A stretch of DNA of 64,000 nucleotides. Source: JAEUIG01 sp046349775. Lineage in GTDB: Bacteria; Planctomycetota; Planctomycetia; Planctomycetales; Planctomycetaceae. Where the stretch lies: positions 1 to 64,000 of the forward strand of contig JAXMBS010000011.1 of NCBI GenBank assembly GCA_046349775.1. Reading direction: 5' to 3'. The notes beneath the pieces were generated by a model. It had not been told where the DNA came from. It was given only the letters and a program-made list of their open reading frames with translations, and did no database searches. Shown one piece after another: positions 44,944 to 55,989 of this stretch (position 1 is the first letter of the stretch; the number at the start of each line of letters is the position of its first letter). The translations under genes and the position numbers were made by a program.

Positions 44944-47518
44944 CTACGCAAGTGCAGGCGTCGTGTCTGGCGCTCCATCGAGAACGCTGCGGATTTTCCG
45001 GGCGAGGTCCTGGCTTGTGAACGGCTTTGACAGCATGTGCACACCGGCCGGAGCCGCTGTTTCGTCGCCATGACCGCTTTGATCAGAGATCATAACGATC
45101 TGCAGTCGCGGCTGAGACTTTTGCAATTGCTGGCAGGCTTCCTGATAAGCGGTTCCGCCCAGGCCGTCATTCATCAGGACCAATGAAGTCGGCCGCTGGG
45201 AGCTGGCGATGACTTTGATTGCGTCGCCGGCGCTCGTTGCTTCCAGAACGCTGTAGCCGCGGACCTGGATGACACGTCGCAGTAGTTTACGCAGGTCTTC
45301 ATCGTCCTCGACGATGAGCACGGTCTCATGGCCGCCGAGTGTCGGCTCGATACGGCGATCGACTTCCAGAGTCGCGAGTTTCTGCTGGATGCGGGGGAGA
45401 TAGACGATCATCGCCGTCCCCTGGCCGGGCGCCGTCTCCACGTTGATGAACCCGCCGGATTGTTCCACGATCGCGGCGACTGTCGCGAGACCCATGCCTG
45501 TGCCGCGACCGGCATCTTTCGTCGTGAAAAACGGCTCGAAGATCCGCGCCCGCGTGGCCTCGTCCATGCCGGTGCCGGTGTCGCGGACTGTCAATGCGAC
45601 AAAGTCACCGGGGCGAATGCCGGGATGGTTGCGGGCGTCCGCAATGCTGAAAGACTGATGCTCCGTGCTGATTGTGATGCATCCCCCCTCCGGCATTGCG
45701 TCACGCGCATTCACGACCAAATTAACGAGCAACTGGTCGACCTGGCTGGCGTCGGCGCGGATCATCCCCAGTGCCGGCAGCAGGCTGTTTTCCAGCGAAA
45801 TCTGAGGACCCACGAGACGCCGCAACATCCGCTCCATGTCGGCGACCAGCTCATTGAGGTTCAGGGGTTGCAGGTCGGCCGTGTGCTGACGAGTGAACAT
45901 CAGCAGCCGGCGCGTCATGGAGGCGGCGCGACGACCGGCGTTGTGGATCTCGGTCAGCATTTCCCGAACCAGGTGATCCGGCGCCAACTCGTCCGACGCG
46001 ATTTCGCTATAGCTGAGGATCACCGTCAGCACGTTGTTGAAATCGTGCGCGATGCCGCCGGTCAACATGCCGAGCGAATCCATCTTCTGGGACTGGCGGA
46101 GCTTGCTCTCGGACTGGCCGAGCGCAGCCTCGGTCTGCTTCAATTGCAGAAACTGACCGAGCGTCTGCGAAACAGCCGCGAGCGCCTGCCGCAGATCGTC
46201 CGACGGGGACTCGATCAACGGATCGCGAAAGACGAGCACTCCCAGGCATCGCTGACGATAACTGATCGGCAGCGCATAACCGGGAAGATTGCGAAGAGCG
46301 GCCACCGCCAGCCCCGCAGGCAATTGATCGCGTGGCTCTGTCGAGAACACCGGCGCGCCCTCCTGCCAGGCACGACCGGCCAGCTTCTCGCCGCGAGCAA
46401 GTTGGCGGGGGGCCCCTCGGCTCGCCTCAACTCCGGGCTGCGAGCGCGACCAGCGGACTTCCTCGGTCAGAACCTTGCCGTCAACGTCGACCAGCCACAG
46501 TTCGCCTGTGTCCCAACCGACCGTTTCGCACAGCGTCTGGAGAAACGGGGCCCCGGCCTGCTCAATCGTTTCGGACGCTTCCAGGATGCTGAACAGTCGC
46601 TGTTCGACCTGCACGTGGCGGGAAATCCCGGCGCTCGAGCGACTTGTCGATCAGGCACTCGAGCATCCCGCTGACGTTGCCGTCGTGATCGAACTGCGGG
46701 TACGCGACAAGTTGGACAGGCACCGGGAGTCCGTCGTTTCGCAGGCGCGTCGTCTCGAACGGCGCGATGGACTTGCCCGTCAGCACGAACTGGTGCACTT
46801 GCTGGAACTCGGAGAGCCGATCGGGTGGAATCGATCGATTGGCGTTGCCGCACGCCTGCGCGCTGTTCCAACCGAGCAGCTTCTCGGCAGTCGGACTCCA
46901 AAGAATCACACGTCCGCTCGTACTGTAACCGATCAGCGCCGCCGGTGAGGACCGGACGAGCAGAGTGGCGAACTCCTGCAGCGACGCAGCGCGGCTACGG
47001 CACTCCGCAAAGGCTCCGCCCAGAGCCAGCCAGGGCGCGCAGCGGTTCAGCGCTTCGAGTGCCGGGGCGTTCGGTGTATGGGCGGAAAACAACTCGACCT
47101 GGCCACACTCACGTCCCCACAGTTCCAGGGACAGGAGCACGACCGTCGAGACTCCGCACTGGCGGCCCCATTGGGCAATCTCAGAGTCCTCGACGTCGGT
47201 GAGACCTGCAACACGGCTGGTGCCGACTGCGGCAGCGCGGCTGGTTGATGCGCGGACTCCGCACTGCCACAGGGCGCCGAAACGGGAGTTCCAGGCCGGC
47301 ATGCGCGATGAGCTCGCCGGCGCCGCATTCCTGTCGCATCCAGATTCGGCCGGATAACGCCGGCAACGAGCGGCACAGCGCTTCCAGTGCGCGGAAAACT
47401 CGTGCTCTGAACGGCAATTCCCGCTCAGAAGCAATTGTGACAACGAAACTGGACTGACGACGTCCGGCAGGTTGGGAACGAATCCCAACGGCGTCGGACT
47501 TGCGGGTGCGGCCAACAT
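44944..47518 (-). pseudogene. PAS-GAF hybrid histidine kinase, one frameshift
   Basis: The upstream frame (47518 to about 46610) holds a Cys/Arg-rich N-terminal region and a PAS domain (SPAALIGYSTSGRVILWSPT; MLECLIDKSLERR). After one indel near 46615 the second frame continues with a GAF-like domain (FLQTLCETVGWDTGELWLVD), the H box GGIAHDFNNVLTVILSYSE, N box LLVNLVVNARDAMPEGG and G boxes DTGTGMDEA and GRGTGMGLATVAAIVEQSGG. A C-terminal receiver follows (VLIVEDDEDLRKLLRR, SKPFTSQDLARKI). In the receiver the expected Asp is Asn (SLVLMNDGLGG). There are no membrane helices, so it is cytoplasmic. The two pieces overlap by 53 nt and could be two coupled proteins, but domain order favours one broken gene. 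It is divergent from the Tad cluster. Confidence 0.75.
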
Positions 47519-47951
47519 GCAGGCAATCAGACGGAAGACTCTTCGGGCAATGTTGCCGAAACTCTACGTCGCAGGTGGAACATCGCCGCAGGATTCATCG
47601 GCGATGTCCGGTTCTGAAGGCGGTTAAAGCGGTCTCGAGCGGATGATGCGGCGGTTGTGGGCCTGGCTGGCCAGGGAGTGTTGCAAATTGAGAGACCGTC
47701 ATCGCGCGATTCTGGTGTCCGGCAAGCTGGCCCGTACAAGAGATTGGCGCCGCAGAGGCGTCAAGATCCGACAAATCGGCGACGCCGGCGTGCAATTCAG
47801 CCCTCATCTCCCGCAATATCGGCAGGGCCAGTCGCCTAAGCGTCCGGTATCGAACGTATGTCCGGCCGCCGTTGCAATAACGCGACGTAGGGTTGGGCGC
47901 GGGTGCCTTGCGCACGTTTCCCCTCGAGGATTCTCTGATCGACGGATTTCA
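47519..47951. other. Divergent intergenic region upstream of Tad cluster
   Basis: About 430 bases separate the start of the hybrid kinase gene from the accepted start of the tadZ-like gene. The open frame that extends tadZ upstream to 47643 has no domain and is Arg-rich, typical of noncoding high-GC sequence. The promoters for both directions should lie here. I found no clear sigma-54 box or repeat. Confidence 0.45.
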
Positions 47952-49070
47952 ATGCAGGCCTTGATCGCGAGTGATGACGCGTCGACAGCAGAGCGGCTGC
48001 GCACCGCGCTGGCAGCGCATCGCATCGATTGTCCGCTGTCGCGGGTCGTCTCGCTGGATGCCGCCCCGGCCGTCGCTGCGACCGGGGGGATCGACCTGGT
48101 CCTGCTCGTGGTTTCAGTGGACATCGATCGGGCGGTGCAGATCCTGCAGGAATTGCGGAAACGGACCAAGGCCTCGCTGATCGTGATCGGCGCGGCGCGT
48201 GATCCCAATGTCATCCTGAAGATTGTGCACACCGGACCGGACGATTACCTCGATATTGAGGACGATCTGGGGGTGCAGCTGCAGCGAACGCTGGACCGCC
48301 GGAGGACGTCGCAACCCGCGGGAAAGGACGAGGGGAAGCTGGTCACGTTCGTGTCGCACAGCGGCGGGAGCGGCTGCAGTTTCCTCGCGACGAACCTGGC
48401 CGTGACGCTGGCGCGGCTGCACGGGAAGTGCGCCCTGTGCGACTTCAACCTCCGCCGCGGCGACCTGTCCGCACTGCTGAATCTGAAACCGCGCTACTCC
48501 ATCAGTGATCTGTCGCGGAACGTCGCGCGGTTGGACCAGGGAATGCTCGAGCAGAGCCTGCTGCAACACGACTCCGGCGTGCAACTGCTGGCGGCGCCGG
48601 CGTCGCTGGCGGACGTGCATCCGATCACGTCGGACGTCGCCACGCAATTGTTGCGGTTGCTGCGAGCCAGCTTCCCATTTGTGGTCGGCGACCTCGAAGA
48701 CTTTTTCCATGCAGAGCAGATTCAACTGCTGCGTGCCAGCAGCGCGGTCTGTTTCGTACTGCGGCTGGATTTCACGGCGCTGCGGAACGCGCGGCGCACC
48801 CTGGATTACCTTGAGCGGGAAGGACTGGATCTCTCCCGCGTGCATATCGTGGTCAACCAGTACGGCCGCCACAAAGAACTGACCGTCGGTCAGGCGCAGA
48901 AGGTGCTCTCGAGGAAAGTCTCGCTGTTCGTGCCGTACGACCAAAAAACCGTCGTCTCTTCATTGAACCGGGGTGTGCCGGTCGCCTGGGAAACGCCGAA
49001 GTCGAAGATTGCGCAGGCCATTGAGCGGATCGCCGAGAAAATCGCATTGTCGGAGCCGGTTGCCGTTTAG
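47952..49070 (+). CDS. tadZ: CpaE/TadZ-like pilus-localisation ATPase
   Basis: This is a 372-residue protein. An N-terminal receiver-like domain (MQALIASDDASTAERLRTAL; IDLVLLVVSVDIDRAVQIL) lacks a clear phospho-acceptor. A ParA/MinD-like domain (VTFVSHSGGSGCSFLATNLA) follows, with CALCDFNLRRGDLSALLNLK and VHIVVNQYGRHKELTVGQAQ. In Tad systems it places the assembly platform in the cell. The P-loop at residues 137-143 reads SGGSGCS, lacking both the deviant Walker lysine and the GKT lysine, so ATP hydrolysis is doubtful, as for some TadZ proteins. The start at 47952 is chosen because the receiver-like fold begins there. It heads the Tad gene cluster and is 66 nt from tadA. Confidence 0.85.
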   Translation: MQALIASDDASTAERLRTALAAHRIDCPLSRVVSLDAAPAVAATGGIDLVLLVVSVDIDRAVQILQELRKRTKASLIVIGAARDPNVILKIVHTGPDDYLDIEDDLGVQLQRTLDRRRTSQPAGKDEGKLVTFVSHSGGSGCSFLATNLAVTLARLHGKCALCDFNLRRGDLSALLNLKPRYSISDLSRNVARLDQGMLEQSLLQHDSGVQLLAAPASLADVHPITSDVATQLLRLLRASFPFVVGDLEDFFHAEQIQLLRASSAVCFVLRLDFTALRNARRTLDYLEREGLDLSRVHIVVNQYGRHKELTVGQAQKVLSRKVSLFVPYDQKTVVSSLNRGVPVAWETPKSKIAQAIERIAEKIALSEPVAV

Positions 49071-49136
49071 ACGGACGCACGCAGAACGCAGACATCGGGT
49101 CACTGACACCGCGGACATGGCCGCAAGGGAAATCGC

Positions 49137-50506
<1,370 letters not shown>

Positions 50507-50510
<4 letters not shown>

Positions 50511-51460
50511 ACCTCCTGTCTGCGCCGATGTTGACCGGGGCCGCCGTGGTTGCCGGCACCGCCACGCTGTGGCTGGTCGTCCATGAGCTGTTTCTGCGCT
50601 ATCGGAGCGACGTCCACGCCCGGCTGGCGGACGAATTCGGCGACGGCCAGCAGCGTTCGGCCCGGACGGTCCTGTTCAAAGACCTCAGTCGCCTGGCCAA
50701 CGAAGTCGAGTCGGCCAACGGCGGTCTCTGGGTACGGTGGGAACTGATCGTCGAACAGGCGGCCGTCGCATACAGCCTGCGGCAAATGCTGCTGGCCTCA
50801 ATCATCGCCGGTCTCGTGCCGGCGATTGCTGTTGTACTGACATGGAAATCCGCGCCGTCCGCAGTGGTCACTTTGCTGACCTGCATGACTCTGCCGGCGC
50901 TGTACACGCTCTGGCGGCGGGCACAGCGGATTGAAACCCTCCGACGGCAACTGCCCGACGCGTTCGACATCATGAGCCGGTCCATCCGCGCCGGACAGAC
51001 GGTGATGCGTGCCTTCCAGGTTGTGGCCGACGATTTCGATCCACCGCTGGGGGAGGAGTTCGCCTGGTGTTACGAGCAGCAGAAGCTCGGGTTGCCGTTG
51101 GATGTCGCCCTGCGGGACCTCGCTCGCCGCACAGGTGTGCCGGAGCTGCAGATGCTGATCGTGGCCCTGCTGGTGCAACGACAGTCTGGCGGAAGTCCGG
51201 TCGAGTTACTCGAGAATCTGGCATTGGTCGTCCGCAAGCGCAACAAGCTGCGCGAGAAGGTCAAAGCCTTGACAGCCGAAGGCCGCATGCAGGCGATGGT
51301 GCTGCTCTGCATTCCGCCGGTGGTCCTGGCGGCCGTGTCGTTCACGAATCCCGATTACATCGCGCCGCTGTGGACGCAGCGGTGGCTGCTGGCAGCCATG
51401 GCATTTTCGGAACTGCTCGGCGCGTTGTGGATACGCAAGATCATTTCGTTCCGTTACTGA
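50507..51460 (+). CDS. tadB: Tad platform membrane protein TadB
   Basis: This 317-residue type II secretion F-domain protein forms the inner-membrane platform of the Tad apparatus with TadC. An N-terminal helix (MLTGAAVVAGTATLWLVVHE) and a pair of helices near residue 100 (LLASIIAGLVPAIAVVLTWK) precede the F domain (LPDAFDIMSRSIRAGQTVMR; FAWCYEQQKLGLPLDVALRD; LLENLALVVRKRNKLREKVK). Two more helices close the protein (MVLLCIPPVVLAAVSFTN; WLLAAMAFSELLGALWI). It overlaps tadA by 4 nt and precedes tadC by 11 nt. Confidence 0.9.
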
Positions 51461-51471
51461 GGCCCATCAAG

Positions 51472-52437
51472 ATGGAACCGCTCAGTCCCCGCGCCGTCAT
51501 GATCATCATGTTCGCCTCGGTCACGATGTTGACCGTGGTGGTCGGGCTGTTGCTGCTGGGACGGGACGCCGAAGTCGAGCAGCGGCTGGGCGACCTGGCC
51601 GATCCGCAGCGTGCGCTGTTGCGTCGGCGGGCTCCCTCGCAGCGGCGCGTCGGCCGCTCGCTGCAGGCGCTTCTGGCGAATGTCGGAGTTCGGCTCATGC
51701 CGACGGCGAACACGTCGCACGGCCAGTTGCAGGAACAGTTCGTCAGCGCGGGAATCTATAGCCCGTCCGCTCCGTACGCATTTGCGACCATACGCTTCAT
51801 CTGCGGTTTGATTCTGCCGGCGATCGTGCTGATGGCCGGCAATCTGGAGTTTGTGGAGTTCTGGCGCGGGCTGGCCGCCGGATGCGTACTCGGGGTGCTG
51901 GGCATGCTTGGCCCGGGAATCTGGCTGCGTTCTCGGATCGCCCGGCGGCAGATGCTGCTGCGAACGTCGTTGCCTGATTTCCTGGACCTGACTGTGACGT
52001 GCCTGGAAGCCGGTCAAAGCTTCGAGGCGGCGTTGCAGCGCGTAACCGATGAACTCCGGACCGCTCATCCGGTGCTGGCGCTCGAGCTGACAATCGTGCA
52101 GCGTGAACTGGCGCTGGGAGCGACACCGTTCCGGGCGATTCGCAATTTTTCCGAACGCTCGCGACTCGACGTCGTGCGCACGCTTGCGACCTTTGTCGAT
52201 CAAGCACAGAAGTTCGGCAGCAGCATGGTGGAATCGCTGCGTACACACGCCGAGATGCTCCGCGAAATGCGCGAGCAACGCGCTGAAGAACTGGCGCAAA
52301 AGGCGGCCGTCAAGATTCTGCTGCCGACGATGTTCTTCATCTTCCCGCCGATTCTGGTGACGCTGGCCGGCCCGGCCGTCATTGAATTCCAGCAAAAGCT
52401 GTGCGCCGACGACATCCGTGACGTTCGCTCGGAGTGA
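51472..52437 (+). CDS. tadC: Tad platform membrane protein TadC
   Basis: This 321-residue protein has an N-terminal helix (MIIMFASVTMLTVVVGLLLL), a cytoplasmic part with a pair of helices near 105-150, and a type II secretion F domain (LPDFLDLTVTCLEAGQSFEA; LALELTIVQRELALGATPFR; VVRTLATFVDQAQKFGSSMV). The last helix is ILLPTMFFIFPPILVTLAGP. The start is the ATG at 51472; the longer frame upstream is a shadow of tadB. It pairs with TadB as the second platform subunit. Confidence 0.9.
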   Translation: MEPLSPRAVMIIMFASVTMLTVVVGLLLLGRDAEVEQRLGDLADPQRALLRRRAPSQRRVGRSLQALLANVGVRLMPTANTSHGQLQEQFVSAGIYSPSAPYAFATIRFICGLILPAIVLMAGNLEFVEFWRGLAAGCVLGVLGMLGPGIWLRSRIARRQMLLRTSLPDFLDLTVTCLEAGQSFEAALQRVTDELRTAHPVLALELTIVQRELALGATPFRAIRNFSERSRLDVVRTLATFVDQAQKFGSSMVESLRTHAEMLREMREQRAEELAQKAAVKILLPTMFFIFPPILVTLAGPAVIEFQQKLCADDIRDVRSE

Positions 52438-52445
52438 GACCGCCG

Positions 52446-52892
52446 ATGACACGACAAGCCAGAAACCAGCGGCGACTCTCCCGCTTCGGCACGCGCGCGG
52501 GCACGACGGCCGTGGAACTGGTCTGCGTTCTGCCTGTGCTGGTGGGACTGATTCTCGGCGCTGCGGACCTGGGCCGGTCTGCGAATTACGACAACGTGCT
52601 ATCCAACGTGGCGCGGGTGGGTGCCGAGTACGGCGCCACGCATCGCCGCACGCGGCGCAATGCCGACCAGTGGGAGCAGCGGCTGATCGTCGCGGCGACC
52701 GAGGAAGCGATGCACTTGCCGCATTTCGATGCGAGTCTGCTGACCCTCACCGTCACCACGACGACCGAAGCGGACGGCAGGCTGCGGGTGCAGGTGACGG
52801 CTGCCTACCCCTTTGAGACGGTCGTGCACTGGCCCGGCTTTCCAACGGACATTCCGCTCGCTTCGTCCGTGTCGTTTGTGGAGTACCGCTAA
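52446..52892 (+). CDS. tadE: TadE-like pseudopilin
   Basis: This 148-residue protein has the TadE-like N-terminal segment GTRAGTTAVELVCVLPVLVG, an E5-type glutamate after a small-residue cleavage region followed by a hydrophobic helix, then DLGRSANYDNVLSNVARVGA. The mature part is a small beta-rich domain (LTLTVTTTTEADGRLRVQVT). It is probably processed by a TadV-type peptidase and joins the pilus as a minor subunit. No TadV gene is in the window. An in-frame GTG at 52434 overlaps the tadC stop (GTGA) and is an alternative start. Its own stop overlaps the next gene. Confidence 0.78.
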   Translation: MTRQARNQRRLSRFGTRAGTTAVELVCVLPVLVGLILGAADLGRSANYDNVLSNVARVGAEYGATHRRTRRNADQWEQRLIVAATEEAMHLPHFDASLLTLTVTTTTEADGRLRVQVTAAYPFETVVHWPGFPTDIPLASSVSFVEYR

Positions 52893-53380
52893 TGCACGCA
52901 CGCCGATCATTGACGGATCGACAGCCGTGCGGCCGGCGCGGTCGCGCAACCCGGTACGGGGCCGCAGTGCTGGAAGGAGTGATCGTCCTCACGGTGTTTC
53001 TGACGATGGTCTTCGCTCTGTTCGATCTGGGTCTCGCGGCGCTGCGCCAGAACGCGCTCGCCGAGGGAGCACGGCGTCTTGCGCGCGAAGCAATCGTTCA
53101 CGGAGATCTCGCCGGTCCGCAACGAACGTCGTGGGGCCCGGCACAATTCACGGGGACCGCCGCCGACGCCTCGGAAATCGGCAGGGCGATCCGCCCGGCT
53201 CTCGTGACGCTCAATCCCGCCGATGTTCAGGTCCAGATCACCTGGCCTGACAACGACAACAGCAGCGGCGATCGCGTGTCGATAAGGGTCGCGTGCGCGC
53301 ATCGCACAATTCTGCCGCGTCTGTTCGGTTCCTCGACGTTGCAGTTGCGGGCCGAGTCGACGATGCGGATCGATCATTGA
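52892..53380 (+). CDS. Second TadE/TadF-like pseudopilin
   Basis: This 162-residue protein has RYGAAVLEGVIVLTVFLTMV followed by FALFDLGLAALRQ, the same E-containing hydrophobic N-terminal segment as TadE. The extracytoplasmic part carries VQVQITWPDNDNSSGDRVSI and a conserved-looking end (STLQLRAESTMRIDH). Its ATG overlaps the tadE stop (TAATG). It is most likely the TadF-type minor pseudopilin. Which of the two is E and which is F cannot be decided from sequence alone. Confidence 0.75.
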   Translation: MHARRSLTDRQPCGRRGRATRYGAAVLEGVIVLTVFLTMVFALFDLGLAALRQNALAEGARRLAREAIVHGDLAGPQRTSWGPAQFTGTAADASEIGRAIRPALVTLNPADVQVQITWPDNDNSSGDRVSIRVACAHRTILPRLFGSSTLQLRAESTMRIDH

Positions 53381-53388
53381 GGTGGCAG

Positions 53389-54885
53389 ATGCAGTCCAGT
53401 CGTAACTTCAGCATGAATCTCGCCGACGCGTCGGCGTCGCGCCACGGCAAGGTGCTGGTGCTGTTCGCAGTCCTGTTGCCGGCGATGCTGGCCGTCGTCG
53501 GCCTGGTCCTGGACGGCGGCATTCTGCAGGACACGTATCGACGGACGCAACACGTGGCTGACGCCGCCGCTACGGCGGCGGCGGGTAAGCTCAGAGACGG
53601 TCGCCCGGTGGCGGACGCCGTTGATGAAGCCCGCCGCGTCGTCATGACTCTGAATGGTCACACGGCAGCGACGGTGAACGTGAAATCACCCCCTCAGAGC
53701 GGGAACTACAGTGGCGACCGCGATGCCGTCGAAGTCGAACTCCTGGAATCGGCCGACACACATTTCTACGGGTTCGTGGGAGGATCGCAGGCGGTGAGCG
53801 TGCACACGCGCGCGGTGGCCGGCATCCGGCCGACGACGGCCCGCTCAGCGATCGTCGTGCTCGATCCGGATCCACCGGCGCTGTCGGTGCCGCCCCTGCC
53901 CGCAATTCTTCCGGCTTTGCCGGCGCTCGTGGGTGGATTGGAAATCGAAGGCGCGGGCACGGTGCTGGTCGACGGCGCTGTCGTCGTGAACACCGAGTGG
54001 GGCGGATTCGATGAAAACAACGAACCCACCGGCGATGACAATCCGCCCCCCTACGGCATTGCGTCCCTCAACTTGCTGACCGCGCGGCGGCTCCGGGCCC
54101 GAGATATCCGCGTGGTCGGAGGCGTTGATGATCCCGATGCCTACGGTAACTTCACGTCCGGAAAGCCGAGCCCACTCAAGGCCGGCAAGCTCCCGATGCC
54201 CGATCCATTCAGCGCATTGCCCGTGCCGTTTGTTCTGGCAGATCCATCGAATGTGAATCCCGCCAATCGAGGCGGGGTCAGCGTTTCCGGGTTGCCGATC
54301 GGGCCGGTCCAGCAGGTCCATCCGGGAGTCTACGACTGGCTCGAAATCCTCTCCGGCCGCGCGTTTTTGCATCCCGGGATCTACATCATTCGCGGCGTCA
54401 ATCCGGCCACTCAACTGGCGCTCAACATCCTGGCTGCCGAGGTCGTCGGCGACGGGGTGATGTTCTACATCACAGACTCCTCCGGCTATTCGGCGATTTC
54501 CGGTACTCCGGATTCGGGAGACGGCGAGACGCAGCCCGCTGCGCCGGGCGCATTGACGCTGTTGCCCAGTGCAGTGATCAATCTCACGGTCCCCGGCTCC
54601 CGGCTCACGGGGATCAGCGATTCGAGCAGTCCGTACGACGGCATGCTGCTGTTCCAGCGGCGAATGGATCGACGACCGGTGGCGATCGTCACCGGCATCC
54701 TGGGCTCATCGCGCGTCAGCGGAACCGTCTACGCGAAATGGGGGCACGTGATTCTGGCCTCCAGCGGGACAGTGGAGACGGCCGTCGTCGCGGGGACCGT
54801 GCGGATCGTCGCCGTGCTCCCCACGACCATCGCGCCGACGCGTCTGTTGCTGCCGCCGGCCGAGGATGTGTACCTGCTGGAATAA
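53389..54885 (+). CDS. tadG: TadG-like pilus-associated protein
   Basis: This 498-residue protein opens with RHGKVLVLFAVLLPAMLAVV, GLVLDGGILQDTYRRTQHVA and DAAATAAAGKL, the standard TadG N-terminus that anchors the protein. The remaining ~420 residues are Pro/Gly-rich and beta-rich with repeated turns, and contain no von Willebrand A (DxSxS) domain that some TadG proteins carry. The start at 53389 has a GAGGTGG just upstream. The gene is the last of the cluster; the next gene lies 400 nt downstream. Confidence 0.78.
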   Translation: MQSSRNFSMNLADASASRHGKVLVLFAVLLPAMLAVVGLVLDGGILQDTYRRTQHVADAAATAAAGKLRDGRPVADAVDEARRVVMTLNGHTAATVNVKSPPQSGNYSGDRDAVEVELLESADTHFYGFVGGSQAVSVHTRAVAGIRPTTARSAIVVLDPDPPALSVPPLPAILPALPALVGGLEIEGAGTVLVDGAVVVNTEWGGFDENNEPTGDDNPPPYGIASLNLLTARRLRARDIRVVGGVDDPDAYGNFTSGKPSPLKAGKLPMPDPFSALPVPFVLADPSNVNPANRGGVSVSGLPIGPVQQVHPGVYDWLEILSGRAFLHPGIYIIRGVNPATQLALNILAAEVVGDGVMFYITDSSGYSAISGTPDSGDGETQPAAPGALTLLPSAVINLTVPGSRLTGISDSSSPYDGMLLFQRRMDRRPVAIVTGILGSSRVSGTVYAKWGHVILASSGTVETAVVAGTVRIVAVLPTTIAPTRLLLPPAEDVYLLE

Positions 54886-55288
54886 CCGACTGCGCAAGCA
54901 GTATAAAGCTTGCCTGTGCCAGCACGCGGGTTAGAGACGGCGGCCCTGTTGCGGGTCAAAGTCGACCGAACTTGTGGAGATTCACGAGTCGTTTGCCGGG
55001 ACTGTTTGCGGATGCCTGCGGCAGACGCCTGAGCCCAGGAGCTGATCTTGCTGGCGCGCTACCGCCGGCGCTGCTGCCGCCCGAGGGTCATGACGTCAGC
55101 GCGGATACAAGCAGGAGCGCGACTCGTGCGCCGGTGGCGACTTAGTACCGTCACGGCAGCCGGCCCGTTCCGTGAACCATTTTTAATCGACGTATGCCGT
55201 GGATTGCCGAAGACCGCAAACACGTTAGATTCCGGCGGGAGGCGTCCGGGAACCAATGCCTCCGTTCCTTGAAGCGAGGGACTGCGGC
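54886..55288. other. Intergenic region after the Tad cluster
   Basis: No convincing gene lies in these 400 bases. A weak 6-bp hairpin (GCAAGC/GCTTGC, 54894-54913) just after the tadG stop has no T-run and is not accepted as a terminator. The rest shows only high-GC noncoding text. Confidence 0.4.
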
Positions 55289-55738
55289 ATGCAACGACGA
55301 ACGAAACCGCTCAGCGCCAGACGGAGAGGCCGGTTGCTGCTGGCCGCCTTGGTCGCGGCCGTGGTGGTGGGGATAGCCGCTATCCTGATCTGGGTCCTCG
55401 GCCTCGGAGGCGCTGCGGCGCCGCAGACCAACGTCGCCCGAGAGATCGCCGATCGCTTTCTCAGCCAGATACAAACCGGCGATTTCAAGACGGCCTGGGA
55501 GTCGACGACGACCGACTTCAAGTCCGACGAGGGGCTGGCCTCCTTTACGGCCCACGCCAAGCAGCGAAAGTTTCTTAAACAGCCGATGGAATTTCAGGAG
55601 ATGAAGGAGGTGCAGGTCTTTGGTTTGACCCGCTGGGAGTGCACGTACCGTCCGCCGTCGGCGTCGAGCACATTGGTCCGCGTCGTCATCGGCAACGAAC
55701 AGAACCAGTGGCGCGTGGAGCAGCTCAAGTTCGAATGA
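55289..55738 (+). CDS. Membrane-anchored small protein, unknown function
   Basis: This 149-residue protein has a basic N-terminus (MQRRTKPLSARRRGR), one membrane helix (LLLAALVAAVVVGIAAILIW, about residues 16-37) and an extracytoplasmic domain (AREIADRFLSQIQTGDFKTA; WECTYRPPSASSTLVRVVIG). Its helix-then-curved-sheet pattern resembles small NTF2/cystatin-like domains, such as DUF4864/DUF3887-type proteins. The ATG at 55289 follows GAGGG at reasonable spacing; a frame from 55256 adds eleven residues. No neighbour suggests a role. Confidence 0.65.
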   Translation: MQRRTKPLSARRRGRLLLAALVAAVVVGIAAILIWVLGLGGAAAPQTNVAREIADRFLSQIQTGDFKTAWESTTTDFKSDEGLASFTAHAKQRKFLKQPMEFQEMKEVQVFGLTRWECTYRPPSASSTLVRVVIGNEQNQWRVEQLKFE

Positions 55739-55989
55739 ACTCCGGGCGGGCGCGAATCCGCTCTGGCAACGGATCGACCTGAAGTGACATCTCGATCACC
55801 AGACGACTTGAGCCATCCCGGCGGTGCGATATACTGCAAGGATCAAGCAGGTTTGATGCGTTTGCGCGTCACCCTCCGCCAGACCGGAGGCGCGATCCCG
55901 ATCGCGAGACTGTCGCCTGCAGGACGCCGGACATGCATCCTATTGGCAGTGATCGCCGGCTGCGACTCGCTGAGCGGGCGCCCCCTGCA

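Noticed and set aside
47643..47951. N-terminal extension of the TadZ-like protein
   Set aside because: The 103 added residues are Arg-rich with no domain, and the receiver-like fold begins exactly at the ATG at 47952.
54894..54913. Possible terminator hairpin after tadG
   Set aside because: The stem is only six base pairs with an eight-base loop and no T-run.
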